Assembly (NCBI RefSeq): GCF_036226445.1
Contig: NZ_CP108474.1
Span: 4,092,001-4,156,000, forward strand
From: Streptomyces sp. NBC_01255
GTDB lineage: Bacteria; Actinomycetota; Actinomycetes; Streptomycetales; Streptomycetaceae
Direction of reading: 5' to 3'
DNA: 64,000 bases
Below are positions 27,697 through 38,469 of the stretch, piece by piece (positions within the stretch are counted from its first letter, which is position 1; each line of letters opens with the position of its first letter). The notes beneath the pieces are model-generated. The model saw only the letters and a program-made list of their open reading frames with translations, ran no database searches and was not told the DNA's origin. The translations under genes and the position numbers were made by a program.

Positions 27697-29007
27697 GTGC
27701 AGCTGACTCCCGAGGAGGCCCGCCGGACGGCGGCCGACGCCTGGATCCGGGGCGTCCCGATCCTCGACAACTACCGCACGATGTACGCGCAGGCGATCGA
27801 CGCCGACGACCCCCGGTACGTGGGGGGCTTCGGGCGCTTCCGGCACTACTCGGAGCCGTTCACCGCCGCCAATACCGACATCGTGACCCCGAACAACGAC
27901 ACCCCGTACTCCTGGGCATGGCTCGATCTGCGCGCCGAGCCCGTCGTGGTCTCCGTCCCGGCCGTCGACCGCTACTACGTGCTGCCGTTCCACGACCTCG
28001 ACACCGCGTACGTCGGCTTCGTCGGCGCCCGGACGACCGGCCAGGAACCGGGCGACCACCTGCTCGTGGGCCCCGGCTGGACCGGCACCGTTCCCGACGG
28101 CATCGAGAGCGTGCTGCGCGCCGACACCTTCCTCGTCGGCGTCGTCGGCCGCACCTACCTGTCCGGCCCCGACGACGTGCCCGCCCTGCGCGCGATCCAG
28201 GAGCAGTACCTGCTGCGTCCCCTCTCCGCGTACACGGACACGGCCGCGCCGCACCCCGTCGACGAGCCGGTCTGGCCGGTCTGGCGCGAGGAGGACCTCG
28301 GGAGCATCGAGTTCTTCACGCTCCTCGACTTCCTGCTCGGGTTCTTCCCCGTCCTGGAGCGGGACCGCGAGCTGCGCACCCGCCTCGCGGCGCTCGGCGT
28401 CTCCGGCACGGGCGAGTTCGAACCGTCCGCGCTGGCCCCCGACATCCGTACGGCGGTCGAGCAGGGCATCGCCGACGCCCGGGCCCGGCTGGAGGAGGCC
28501 AAGGCCGCCACCCTGGTCTCCACCGACCTCTTCGGCACCCGCGCGGAGCTCGGCACCGACTACACGGGCCGGGCGGTCGGCGCCGACAAGGGGCTGTACG
28601 GTCTCCCCGCGGCCGAGGCCTGGTACGGCGGCTGGGTGGCGGACGACCGGGGCAACCGGCCGCCGAACGCCTCGGACCACGACCACGTCGTCCACTTCCC
28701 GGCAGGACACCTCCCGCCGGCCCGGTTCTTCTGGTCGGCCACCCTCTACCGGCTGCCCGAACGGCTGCTCGTCGACAACGAGATCGACCGGTACTCGATC
28801 GGCGACCGCACCCCCGGGCTCGTGTACGACGACGACGGCGGTCTCACCCTGTACGTACAAAGGGACCGTCCTGCCGACGCCAAACAGGCCGCGAACTGGC
28901 TGCCGGCCCCCGACGGGCCCTTCACCGTCGTGATCCGGATGTACGGCCCCGAACCCTCCGTCCTGGACGGCGACTGGAGGCTCCCGCCCCTCGCCGTCGC
29001 CGACTGA
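27697..29007 (+). CDS. DUF1254/DUF1214-domain protein, unknown function
   Basis: 436 residues. The N-terminal DUF1254 part (RGVPILDNYRTMYAQAI; NTDIVTPNNDTPYSWAWLDLRAEPVVVSVP) and C-terminal DUF1214 part (FWSATLYRLPERLLVDNEIDRYSI; GLTLYVQRDRP) are typical of this widespread but poorly understood family. The start is GTG at 27697 after AAAGGTGG; a longer in-frame GTG at 27640 has no conserved content. No signal peptide is seen. Located 111 bp after the ECF41 gene on the same strand, so it may be its target or cotranscribed, which is inference. Confidence 0.8.
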   Translation: MQLTPEEARRTAADAWIRGVPILDNYRTMYAQAIDADDPRYVGGFGRFRHYSEPFTAANTDIVTPNNDTPYSWAWLDLRAEPVVVSVPAVDRYYVLPFHDLDTAYVGFVGARTTGQEPGDHLLVGPGWTGTVPDGIESVLRADTFLVGVVGRTYLSGPDDVPALRAIQEQYLLRPLSAYTDTAAPHPVDEPVWPVWREEDLGSIEFFTLLDFLLGFFPVLERDRELRTRLAALGVSGTGEFEPSALAPDIRTAVEQGIADARARLEEAKAATLVSTDLFGTRAELGTDYTGRAVGADKGLYGLPAAEAWYGGWVADDRGNRPPNASDHDHVVHFPAGHLPPARFFWSATLYRLPERLLVDNEIDRYSIGDRTPGLVYDDDGGLTLYVQRDRPADAKQAANWLPAPDGPFTVVIRMYGPEPSVLDGDWRLPPLAVAD

Positions 29008-29028
29008 CGGCGAGTCACCGACGGCGCG

Positions 29029-29622
29029 TCACCTCTCCCCGGTGGCCACCCAGGTCACGGCCGCCAGGGAGACGGCGGCGCTCGCGACGCCGAGGACCGC
29101 ACCCGCGGCGACGTCGCCCGGGTAGTGCACCCCGGTGTGCACCCGGGAGTAGCCGACGGCCCCCGCGAGAAGCGCGAGGGGCACGGCAGCGATGGGCAGC
29201 ACGACCCCCACGGCGGTGGCGAAGGCGACCGCCGACGCGGTGTGCCCGGAGGGGAACGAGGCCGAGTCGGGCATGGGGACGTGCCGGCCCACCACCACCC
29301 GGGCCGCCTCCCGGTCCGGCCGCGGCCTGCGCACGAGCCGCTTGCCCAGCAGATTGGACGTGGCCGAGGCCACGGCGATCGCCCCGGCGCCCGCGAGCGC
29401 CGCCCGGCGGGGCCGGCCGGGGACGAGGGCGAGCGCGGCGGCGACGGAGAGCGAGATCTTGGAGTGGTTCGCCGCGGTGGACAGCCGGCGCAGCGCCGTG
29501 TCGAGCGTGGGCGTGGGCGTGGCGGCCACGGCGGCGTACACGGCGCCGTCGACGGCGCGGAGGTCGTGCAGGACGGCCTGGAAGGTCTCGGGCTCCGCCG
29601 TCTCCGCTGTCATGTCCGTCAT
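29029..29622 (-). CDS. PAP2-family phosphatase
   Basis: 197-residue membrane phosphatase. The three catalytic motifs are present: KRLVRRPRPD, PSGHT and SRVHTGVHYPGDV. It likely dephosphorylates phosphatidate, undecaprenyl pyrophosphate or a related lipid phosphate. It starts 20 bp after the stop of the lipid-kinase gene and is cotranscribed with it. ATG at 29622 is preceded by CAAGGAGTGGCGC, a strong ribosome binding site. Confidence 0.9.
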   Translation of the reverse strand: MTDMTAETAEPETFQAVLHDLRAVDGAVYAAVAATPTPTLDTALRRLSTAANHSKISLSVAAALALVPGRPRRAALAGAGAIAVASATSNLLGKRLVRRPRPDREAARVVVGRHVPMPDSASFPSGHTASAVAFATAVGVVLPIAAVPLALLAGAVGYSRVHTGVHYPGDVAAGAVLGVASAAVSLAAVTWVATGER

Positions 29623-29642
29623 GCGCCACTCCTTGGGATGGT

Positions 29643-31043
<1,401 letters not shown>

Positions 31044-31193
31044 CGACCCACCTCCATGCTCGGGATCCACATTCCCCCACGGTCCCTCACTCCGCGCTCC
31101 GGAAAGGCCCGTTCGAAGGAAAAGATCTTCGCGTCGCCCGGGTTCTCCCTCTCGGGGGGCTCTTACGGAGCCTCACGGATCCTTACGAAGGCC

Positions 31194-34001
31194 TCACGGA
31201 GCCAGGCCCAGTCCGGCGAGGGCGGCCGTACCGGCGGCGGCGTGCTCGCCCCCGGCGAGGAGCAGCGTGCGCGCCGCCTGGTAGCGGCTGCCGGCCGCGT
31301 CGAATGCCCGCGCCGCGGCGAGGAGCCGCTGCGGGTCGCCGTCGAGCAGCGCCTCCGCCCGGTCCAGCTGGGCGGTGGCGACGGGGTTGCCGGCGACCAC
31401 CGGACGGGCGGCGGCCGTCCGGGCCCGGGCGTCCGGGTGCCCGGCGAGTACGGACGCCTCGGCCCGGAGGGCCACGTACCAGTGCAGCCAGATCCAGGTG
31501 ACCCACTTCCACACCTGCTCCGGCTCCGGCGCGACCCGGTCGAGGGCCGCGGCGGCGTCGCCTTCGTGGAGCAGGACCGTGGCGTCGAGGATGGCGCCGT
31601 AGCCGTGGCGGTACTCGTCCGCGGTGCCCGCCAGGTCGACGATCCCGAGCCACTCCGCCCGGGCGGCGCTGTCGCCGCGCAGGCCGTGGACCATGGCGAC
31701 GGAGGCGGCCGCGGGGCCGAGGGAGAAGGACTGCTGACGGCCGCTCCGCTCCCACGCGTCGAGGAACCGCCCGCCGCCGGTGAGCACGTCGTCGCCGCGG
31801 CCGGCGAAGGCATCCGCGACCAGAAGCCAGGCCGTGGCGTGGTGACCCACCTCGGCAAGGATCGGATGACCGGCGAGCTGCCTGCCCCAGCGGCGGGCTT
31901 CGGCGAGCCGGCCCGCGCCGAGGGCGGTTCCGGAGGCCATGGCGAGGGCGTCGAGGAGTTCGTGGGTACGCGCGGGGTCCGGCGGCAGGGGGCTCAGGAG
32001 GTCGATCCGGCGGCGCGCTGCGGCCGCGGCGGCGAAGGTGTCACCGGCCCAGCTCCGGGCGCCGGACAGCGCGTCGAGGGCGGCGGACTCCGCCACCGGG
32101 TCGCCGACGCTCCGGGCGAGCGCGACGGCCCGCTCGGCGAGGGCGATCGTCTCCTCCACGGTGTTGTCCGTGGCGCCCTGAACGGCGCCGAAGGCGTCCG
32201 CGAGCACGGCGGCCTCGGCGAGCGCGACGGCGGCGCCGGCGGGGCCCTCGCCTCCCTCGCCCGCCTCGCCCGCTGCCTCGCCCCCGGACAGCTCCCGCGC
32301 CTGCGCGAGGAGGGTCGTCGCCTCCTCCACCGACGGGAGGCGCGTGAACTCGCTGGAGAAGCGGTACGCGACGGTGGCGGCGGCCGCCAGGTCGCGACCC
32401 GCCCCGGCGAGGTCCCCGGCCCCGCGGGCGGCGTCCCCGGCCGCCCGGTGCAGGCGGAACATGTCGTCACCGAGCCGCCGGCACCCGGCCACCGCGGCGG
32501 CGAGCCGCAGGGACTCCCCGGCCTCGGCACCCGGATCGGCGAGCGCGGCGGCCTGCTCGTACCGCTCCTGGGCTTCGCCGAGCAGGTTGCGGGTGAAGGC
32601 CGACTCCGCCAGGGACAGGGCGAGCCGATGGGCGTCGGCGCGCAGCTCCGGCCGCTCGGCGGCCCAGGCGAGGGCGGCCCTGAGGTCCTCGGCGACGGCG
32701 TCGAACCGGGCGCGCCAGTCCGCGCCGCCGGCGTCCAGGAGGCCGGCGGCCCGGTCCAGACACCACGCCACGTGACGCGAACGGACGACCTCCGACTCAC
32801 CGGCCTCGGCGAGGTGCTCGGCGCCGTACTGCCGGATGGTCTCCAGGGCCTGGTAGCGGGTGCCGGCGGCGGACGGTGTCACGGTGAGCAGGCTCTGCTC
32901 GGCCAGCCGGCCGAGTCCGTCGGCGACCGCGCCGGGATCGAGCGGGTCGAAGCCTGCGACCTCCGCGGCCGCCTCGGCGGTGAACGGCAGCACGAAGACC
33001 GACATCCGGCGCAGCAGCGCCCGGTCCGCCGGCTCCAGCAGGTCGTGGCTCCAGTCGAGGACCGCCCGCACCGACCGGTGCCGGTCGGCGGCGCGGGGCC
33101 CGCCGGCGAGAATCCGCAACTGGTCGGAGAGCCCGGCGACGAGCCCGTCGAGCCCGAGCGTGGGCCAGCGCGCCGCGGCGAGCTCGATGGCCAGCGCCAT
33201 GCCGTCGAGGCGTTCGCAGAGGGCCACGACCGTGTCGCGTACGGCTGGATCCGGCCGCATGCCGACCGCCGCCGCCCGCTCCAGGAAGAGCTCCACGGCC
33301 TCCGATTCCCCGCCTCCGTCCCGCGACAGCGGCGGGACGGGGAAGACCCGCTCGAACGGCACCATCAGCCGGGCCCGGCTGGTCACGAGCACGCGCACGC
33401 GCGGGCAGGCCGCGAGGAGCCGCTCCAGGAAGGGCGCCACGCCGTCGCGTATCTGCTCGCAGTTGTCCCACACCAGCAGCGCATGACGGTCCGCCAGCGC
33501 GGCGAACAGCGACTCGTCGACGCCCCGCCCGGGCTGTTCGCCCACACCGACGGCGGCCGCGACGGCCGCGCCCACCCGGCCCGCATCGGTGACCGGGGCC
33601 AGGTCGACGAACCAGACGCCGTCGGCGAAGTCGTCGGCCAGCTCCGCGGCGACGGCCAGCGCGAGCCGCGTCTTGCCCACGCCCCCGGGCCCCACCGCGG
33701 TGACCTGCCGATACGCCTTCAGCGCCTCCGCGAGCTCACCGCGCTCCCGCACGCGGCCGACGAACGCCGTCAGCGGCGCGGGAAGAACAGGCGCCCGCAT
33801 CGCGGCGGGAGCGGACTCGGCCGCCCGCCGGGAGAGCGCCCGCCGGTCCGGCACCGCCAGCTTGCGGAGCAGCGAGGAGACGTGCGACTCGACGGTCCGT
33901 ACGGAGATGAACAGCCGTGCGGCGATCTCGGCATTGCTGAGGTGCTCCCCGAGGAGAGCGAGCACGTCGGCTTCCCGAGACGAGATCTCTGAAGTGGACA
34001 C
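31194..34001 (-). CDS. LuxR-type regulator with NB-ARC ATPase and helical repeats
   Basis: 935 residues. The LuxR helix-turn-helix is N-terminal (residues about 5-60: SSREADVLALLGEHLSNAEIAARLFISVRTVESHVSSLLRKL), the reverse of the usual LAL order. The ATPase follows (GPGGVGKTRLALAVAAEL near 116; ALLVWDNCEQIRDGV; GMALAIELAAARW), then Ala-rich TPR-like helices. The GTG at 34001 (MSTSEISSREADV) starts the HTH; an in-frame upstream start to 34133 adds basic residues only. Signal and targets are unknown. It is divergent from the VOC/PPOX pair. Confidence 0.85.
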   Translation of the reverse strand: MSTSEISSREADVLALLGEHLSNAEIAARLFISVRTVESHVSSLLRKLAVPDRRALSRRAAESAPAAMRAPVLPAPLTAFVGRVRERGELAEALKAYRQVTAVGPGGVGKTRLALAVAAELADDFADGVWFVDLAPVTDAGRVGAAVAAAVGVGEQPGRGVDESLFAALADRHALLVWDNCEQIRDGVAPFLERLLAACPRVRVLVTSRARLMVPFERVFPVPPLSRDGGGESEAVELFLERAAAVGMRPDPAVRDTVVALCERLDGMALAIELAAARWPTLGLDGLVAGLSDQLRILAGGPRAADRHRSVRAVLDWSHDLLEPADRALLRRMSVFVLPFTAEAAAEVAGFDPLDPGAVADGLGRLAEQSLLTVTPSAAGTRYQALETIRQYGAEHLAEAGESEVVRSRHVAWCLDRAAGLLDAGGADWRARFDAVAEDLRAALAWAAERPELRADAHRLALSLAESAFTRNLLGEAQERYEQAAALADPGAEAGESLRLAAAVAGCRRLGDDMFRLHRAAGDAARGAGDLAGAGRDLAAAATVAYRFSSEFTRLPSVEEATTLLAQARELSGGEAAGEAGEGGEGPAGAAVALAEAAVLADAFGAVQGATDNTVEETIALAERAVALARSVGDPVAESAALDALSGARSWAGDTFAAAAAARRRIDLLSPLPPDPARTHELLDALAMASGTALGAGRLAEARRWGRQLAGHPILAEVGHHATAWLLVADAFAGRGDDVLTGGGRFLDAWERSGRQQSFSLGPAAASVAMVHGLRGDSAARAEWLGIVDLAGTADEYRHGYGAILDATVLLHEGDAAAALDRVAPEPEQVWKWVTWIWLHWYVALRAEASVLAGHPDARARTAAARPVVAGNPVATAQLDRAEALLDGDPQRLLAAARAFDAAGSRYQAARTLLLAGGEHAAAGTAALAGLGLAP

Positions 34002-34150
34002 GACGTCATTATCGGCTCGTACGGAGTCCGTTCCGTAGTCCTTTCCGTGGTCACCACGGAGGCGCGGGCCGCCCGGCTGACGGAGAGTGGAACCACGGCG
34101 AACGAGAGACCGCCGGAAACCACAGCCCCGCACACACCACAGGAGTGACC

Positions 34151-34510
34151 ATGCCCGGTACGTCCACCACCCAGGGAATCAAGACGGTGCTGCACCCCGT
34201 GTCCGACCTGCCGAAGGCCAAGGCCGTGTACGCCGCCCTGCTCGGCGTCGCGCCGCAGATCGACGAGTCGTACTACGTCGCCTTCGAGGCCGAGGGCCAG
34301 CACATCGGGCTGCTCCCGGGCGGTGGCCCGCAGGGCCTGACCTCGTCGCTCGCCTACTGGCACGTGCCGGACATCGAGGCGAAGCTCGCCGAGGTGACCG
34401 CGGCGGGCGCCACCGTGAAGGACGCGGCGCAGGACGTCGGCGGCGGCCGCCTGGTCGCCACCGTCGTCGACCCCGACGGCAACCTCATCGGCCTCCTCCA
34501 GGACAGCTGA
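34151..34510 (+). CDS. VOC-superfamily (glyoxalase-like) protein
   Basis: 119-residue vicinal-oxygen-chelate fold (KTVLHPVSDLPKAKAVYAALLGVAP; VADVDPDGN-like VVDPDGNLIGLLQ). Members include glyoxalases, dioxygenases and bleomycin-type resistance proteins; this one is not assigned a substrate. The ATG at 34151 follows AGGAGTGACC, and the GTG six bases earlier is less likely. It is 9 bp before the PPOX gene, so they are cotranscribed. Confidence 0.88.
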   Translation: MPGTSTTQGIKTVLHPVSDLPKAKAVYAALLGVAPQIDESYYVAFEAEGQHIGLLPGGGPQGLTSSLAYWHVPDIEAKLAEVTAAGATVKDAAQDVGGGRLVATVVDPDGNLIGLLQDS

Positions 34511-34519
34511 GCCCCGCCG

Positions 34520-34972
34520 ATGACCGCCGCGCCCCGCTCCCGCGCCCAGCGCCGCCAGGACACCGAGCACCGGCTGGCGCACGACGTCGACGTCTGGGTG
34601 GCCACCGCCTCACCCGACGGCACGCCGTACCTGGTTCCGCTGTCCTTCGACTGGGACGGCGAGGCCCTGCTCGTGTCCACCCCGGCGAACAGCCCGACCG
34701 GCCGCAACCTGGCCGCCACCGGCCGCGTCCGCCTGGGCCTCGGCCTCACCCGCGACGTGTCGATGATCGACGGCACGGTCGAGGTCCTGGAGATCGACGC
34801 GCTGCCGCAGGACCGCGGCGACCGCTTCACCGAACGAACCGGCTTCGACCCGCGCACCCAAACGGCCCCGTACCGCTGGTTCCGCATCACCCCGCACCGC
34901 ATCCAGGCCTGGCGCGAGGCGAACGAACTCCACGCCCGCGAACTGATGCGCGCCGGCCAACCGGTGTCCTGA
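34520..34972 (+). CDS. PPOX-class (pyridoxamine-oxidase-like) flavin/F420 protein
   Basis: 150-residue split-barrel protein (VDVWVATASPDGTPYLVPLSFDWDGEALLVST; NLAATGRVRLGLG). The family uses FMN or F420; the F420 branch is abundant in actinobacteria. Downstream of the VOC gene and probably in one transcript with it. Substrate unknown. ATG at 34520. Confidence 0.87.
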   Translation: MTAAPRSRAQRRQDTEHRLAHDVDVWVATASPDGTPYLVPLSFDWDGEALLVSTPANSPTGRNLAATGRVRLGLGLTRDVSMIDGTVEVLEIDALPQDRGDRFTERTGFDPRTQTAPYRWFRITPHRIQAWREANELHARELMRAGQPVS

Positions 34973-34990
34973 CACCCCGGGAACGACGAA

Positions 34991-35021
34991 GCGCCCCGAC
35001 GGTCGAAACCGATCGGGGCGC
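34991..35021. terminator. Bidirectional hairpin between PPOX gene and tRNA-Lys
   Basis: Arms GCGCCCCGA and TCGGGGCGC with an inner GGT/ACC and CGAA loop. Sits between convergent units (PPOX plus, tRNA-Lys minus), so it can serve both. Confidence 0.75.
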
Positions 35022-35037
35022 TCCTCGGCGCAGTCAG

Positions 35038-35110
35038 TAGGCCGTGTGGGACTCGAACCCACAACCAATGGATTAAAAGTCCACTGCTCTGCCAATTGAG
35101 CTAACGGCCC
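35038..35110 (-). tRNA. tRNA-Lys(TTT)
   Basis: 73-nt tRNA; anticodon TTT in GGACTTTTAATCC; canonical T-loop GGTTCGAGTCC. CCA is not encoded. Confidence 0.93.
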
Positions 35111-35206
35111 GTGGACAAGCACACCCGAGCAGCATAGCCCGAGAGCTCCCCGGAACCGATCGGGTATCCGACACCGGCCGCGCCGTGCGTCATGTATCGC
35201 GCCGTA

Positions 35207-38200
35207 TCAGAAGAGGGCCTTGAAGGCGTTCCAGCCGCCGCCGATCAGGATGCGGGAGCCGTACGGGCCGCGGCAGGTGCCGTCGTAGTCGTACAACCGG
35301 CCCGCCGTGTCACGGGCGACCAGGTCCGCGCAGCCGTCGCCGGAGATGTCGCCGACGCCCACCAGGGAGGTGTAGACGCCCCAGCCGCTGCCGACCTTCA
35401 CCCGCGCCGTCACCCCACCGGTGGCCGTGCCGTAGTACCGCCACAGCACGCCCGAGGCGTCCACGCCGAGCAGGTCGCCACGCCCGTCGCCGTTGAGGTC
35501 GCCGGCGCCGACGACCTTCTTGTACAGCTTCCAGTTGGTGCCGATCCGGACCCGGGACTTCACCCGGTGGTCGGCCGTGCCGGCGTAGAAGTACACGTCA
35601 CCCGTCGACGTCTGGCGTGCGATCAGATCGGTGAACCCGTCACCGTTCGCGTCGCCCGGGGACGTCAGGACGTCGTACTGCCCCCAGCCCGCGCCGATCG
35701 TCGTGTACGGCGACGAGGCCGAGACCACCTTGCCGCAGCCCGGCCGGTAGGCCCGCAGCTGATCCCCGACGCGCACCAGCACGTCCGCGCACCCGTCGGC
35801 GTTCACGTCGCCGAACGGCACCAGGACGGACGCGGTCGGGAACTTCGCACCGGTGCCCGCGATCCGCGCCGACACACCGCTGTACCCGGTGCCCCGGTAC
35901 ATCGACACGAGCCCCGCCGTGTCCATCACCAGGAGATCGCCCTGCGTGTCGTTCCCGGCCATGTCACGCCAGGCCGGCTGGCCGCCGGAGACCGTGACCG
36001 TGCCGGTCAGGGACAGGTCGCTGCCCTGCCCGTCCGCCGTGTTCGCCTGGAGGTGCCAGGTGTACCGGCCGTTCGCGACGGGCTTCCCCGCCGACGTCCT
36101 GCCGTCCCAGGAGACGTCGATACGGCTCCGGGTCTCGCCGCCCCCGTAGGCACGGACCGGGTTCCCGGAGTGCACGTCGCGCAGCGTCAGCTGCCAGTAC
36201 GAAGAGGGCTTGGACAGCGTCCAGTACGCCTTCCAGCCGTCCTGGAGCCGCATGGTCGCAGGCACCTTCGCCGAGGCGGCGGTGAGGCCGGACGTGGGGA
36301 CGCCGGGCCACACGACGTGGACGACGTTCCGGGCGTCCTTGTAGGCGACGGCCCCGCCGAAGCGGTCGACGGTCCAGTACTCGCGGCGGTCGCCGCGCAC
36401 GGGCGCGGCGTCGACGAGCCGGCGCACCGCGGGCTTGCCGTTGGTGACCTTGGTGAGGTCGGTGAGGCGGAGGTACGCGTCGGGGTCCCGGTCGACGACG
36501 TAGCCGTCGCCCAGCAGGGCGTCCTCGGACGTCCCCCCGGACAACAGCAGCTTCGTGTTCGTCCTGATGTCGACCACGCCCCGCGGCTTGGCCGGCCCGC
36601 ACGACCAGTACAGCCAGCGTCCGGCGGACGCCTGGAGCTCCGTCGGGGCGCACGCCGTCCCGGTCGTGACCTTGGTGAGGTCCTTGCCGGTGGCCAGGTC
36701 GGTCCGCGCCACCTCGCCCGCCGTGGCCGTGCCCGTGTACAGGGTGTCGCCCCAGAGGGCCGCCGGCGCCGTGGACGCCTTGTTGCTGACGACCGTCTGC
36801 GCGTCGAGGTCCACGACGAGCGTCTTGCCGCCGCCCTGGAAGACCGCCCGACGGCCGAAGACGTCGACGATCCGTCCGGCCGTCTCGCCGGTGGACACCC
36901 GGCGCACCTGACCGTCGGAGGTACGGCCGGTGACCTCCAGCGGCTTGGAGTCGTCATGGGCCAGATAGACCGTACGGCCGTCACCGCTGTCGAACAGCGG
37001 TGTCCTGCTCTCCAGCCGCTTCGACTCGGCGCCCGCCCACAGCGACTGCGGATGACCGGTGTGCACCGGCCCGACCGGCAGCGGCGTCCGTCCGTAGAAG
37101 CCGCTGCCCATCCTGGTGTCGAGCTCCAGCGTGGAGAGCCGGCCCGCGCCGAGGGCGAGCGAGCGCACCTCGGCGGGCAGCGGCTCCACGCGGCTCAGCT
37201 TCTCCAGGAGCGGCGCGCCGCCGTCCTTCGCCGCGACGATCTTGAAGGCGGACCAGTCGGAGGAGGACGTACCGCCGACGACGGCCACGCCCCCGCCCGC
37301 GATCTGGGTGAGCTCCGCCTCGGCCTTCGCCAGGAGGGTCTGCGAGCGCCCGTCGGGGTGCAGCGCGACGAGCCTCGGCTTCAGGGAGGCGTCGGCGCCG
37401 GAGGCCTCACCCAGGGCGAGGACCCAGTCGCCGACGAGTCCGATACGGGCGGTGCCCAGGCCCTCGGGAAGGACGGTCGTCTGCTCGGAGCCGGTCAGGG
37501 CCGCACGCTGCCGCACGTGGACGGTGCGGTTGTCGTCGATCCAGGCGATGCGGTCGGGGCTCACGGCCACCGGCGCGCCGCGCCCGCTCCCTTGCGGGGT
37601 GGGGGCCGGGATCACGGTCATCCGACCGGTGCTCAGGTCGATGACGCCGAGGTCGGAGTAGCCGTACGCGGCCGGGTCGCCGGACCGGCCGAAGCGGATC
37701 ACGGCGACGGAGGCGTCGCCGGCCACGAGCGGCGCCGCGTGCAGGGAGGCGCCCGCGGGCCAGCCGGTGACGGGCGTGCGGGTTCCGTTCGGGGCCTCGG
37801 CGGGCACCAGGTAGTAGCCGGTGGTCGTGGAGTGGTCCTCGGCGGAGGCGTACTGCTGGAAGAGCAGGGTCGAGCCGAGCAGCCCCCGGTAGCTCGCGTC
37901 GGCCGGCATGTCGAGCGGCTGCTCGATGCCGGTCTCCAGGTCGCGGACGGCGTGGACGCCGATGCCGCGCTGGACGTACAGGTGATGCCCACCGGTGCCG
38001 GACTCGGCGAAGGGCAGGGCCGCCTTCGTCCCGTACCCCAGCGGAACGCTCTTCGCGGGGTCGGTGAAGTCCGTCCACTCCAGCTGCCCGCCGGAGGACC
38101 GGTCAGGGTCCTCCGTCTCGTGCACGTAGCCCGTGGGTCCGGCCGCGGTGACGGTCACCTTCCGGGGCACGGCCCGCCAGTTCGGCGCGATGTCGAGCTG

Positions 38201-38329
38201 GTCGACGCCGACGGTCGGCGACGCCTCGGCGGCCACGGCGGGCGAGAGGCCGACGGCCGAGGCGAGGAGCGCGGTGGCGAGGACGGCTGTACGCGTGCGG
38301 GGACGCCGCACGCGGGCGATACGAGACAA
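35207..38329 (-). CDS. Secreted FG-GAP/VCBS-repeat protein
   Basis: 1040 residues. Signal peptide at about 1-35 (RTAVLATALLASAVGLSPAVAAEA). The body has beta-propeller-like sheets (STGRMTVIPAP; RNVVHVVWPG), a FlgD-like Ig segment (IDVSWDGRTSAGKPVANGRYTW at about 755-775) and four or more C-terminal FG-GAP-like units with calcium-type DxNxDGxxD loops (FGDVNADGCADVL, PGDANGDGFTDLI, AGDLNGDGRGDLL, VGDISGDGCADLV). This is an exported protein likely binding surfaces or cell wall. The start is TTG at 38329 after GGGGAGGG; a GTG six codons later is the main alternative. Function not known. Confidence 0.83.
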   Translation of the reverse strand: MSRIARVRRPRTRTAVLATALLASAVGLSPAVAAEASPTVGVDQLDIAPNWRAVPRKVTVTAAGPTGYVHETEDPDRSSGGQLEWTDFTDPAKSVPLGYGTKAALPFAESGTGGHHLYVQRGIGVHAVRDLETGIEQPLDMPADASYRGLLGSTLLFQQYASAEDHSTTTGYYLVPAEAPNGTRTPVTGWPAGASLHAAPLVAGDASVAVIRFGRSGDPAAYGYSDLGVIDLSTGRMTVIPAPTPQGSGRGAPVAVSPDRIAWIDDNRTVHVRQRAALTGSEQTTVLPEGLGTARIGLVGDWVLALGEASGADASLKPRLVALHPDGRSQTLLAKAEAELTQIAGGGVAVVGGTSSSDWSAFKIVAAKDGGAPLLEKLSRVEPLPAEVRSLALGAGRLSTLELDTRMGSGFYGRTPLPVGPVHTGHPQSLWAGAESKRLESRTPLFDSGDGRTVYLAHDDSKPLEVTGRTSDGQVRRVSTGETAGRIVDVFGRRAVFQGGGKTLVVDLDAQTVVSNKASTAPAALWGDTLYTGTATAGEVARTDLATGKDLTKVTTGTACAPTELQASAGRWLYWSCGPAKPRGVVDIRTNTKLLLSGGTSEDALLGDGYVVDRDPDAYLRLTDLTKVTNGKPAVRRLVDAAPVRGDRREYWTVDRFGGAVAYKDARNVVHVVWPGVPTSGLTAASAKVPATMRLQDGWKAYWTLSKPSSYWQLTLRDVHSGNPVRAYGGGETRSRIDVSWDGRTSAGKPVANGRYTWHLQANTADGQGSDLSLTGTVTVSGGQPAWRDMAGNDTQGDLLVMDTAGLVSMYRGTGYSGVSARIAGTGAKFPTASVLVPFGDVNADGCADVLVRVGDQLRAYRPGCGKVVSASSPYTTIGAGWGQYDVLTSPGDANGDGFTDLIARQTSTGDVYFYAGTADHRVKSRVRIGTNWKLYKKVVGAGDLNGDGRGDLLGVDASGVLWRYYGTATGGVTARVKVGSGWGVYTSLVGVGDISGDGCADLVARDTAGRLYDYDGTCRGPYGSRILIGGGWNAFKALF

Positions 38330-38405
38330 AGAGAGGTCCCTCCCCAGGGCAACCTGATGACCGGCCGAGCGTATCCGCCCGCACAGCCACGCGAGTCCCG
38401 GATAC

Positions 38406-38453
38406 GAGTCAGGGCCCGTACCAGCACCGAAGTGCTCGTACGGGCCCTGACTC
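38406..38453 (-). terminator. Terminator hairpin of the RhlE-like helicase gene
   Basis: Perfect 15-bp arms (GAGTCAGGGCCCGTA and complement) 17 bp beyond the helicase stop, with an 18-base loop. Confidence 0.85.
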
Positions 38454-38469
38454 AGGGTGCTACGCGGAC

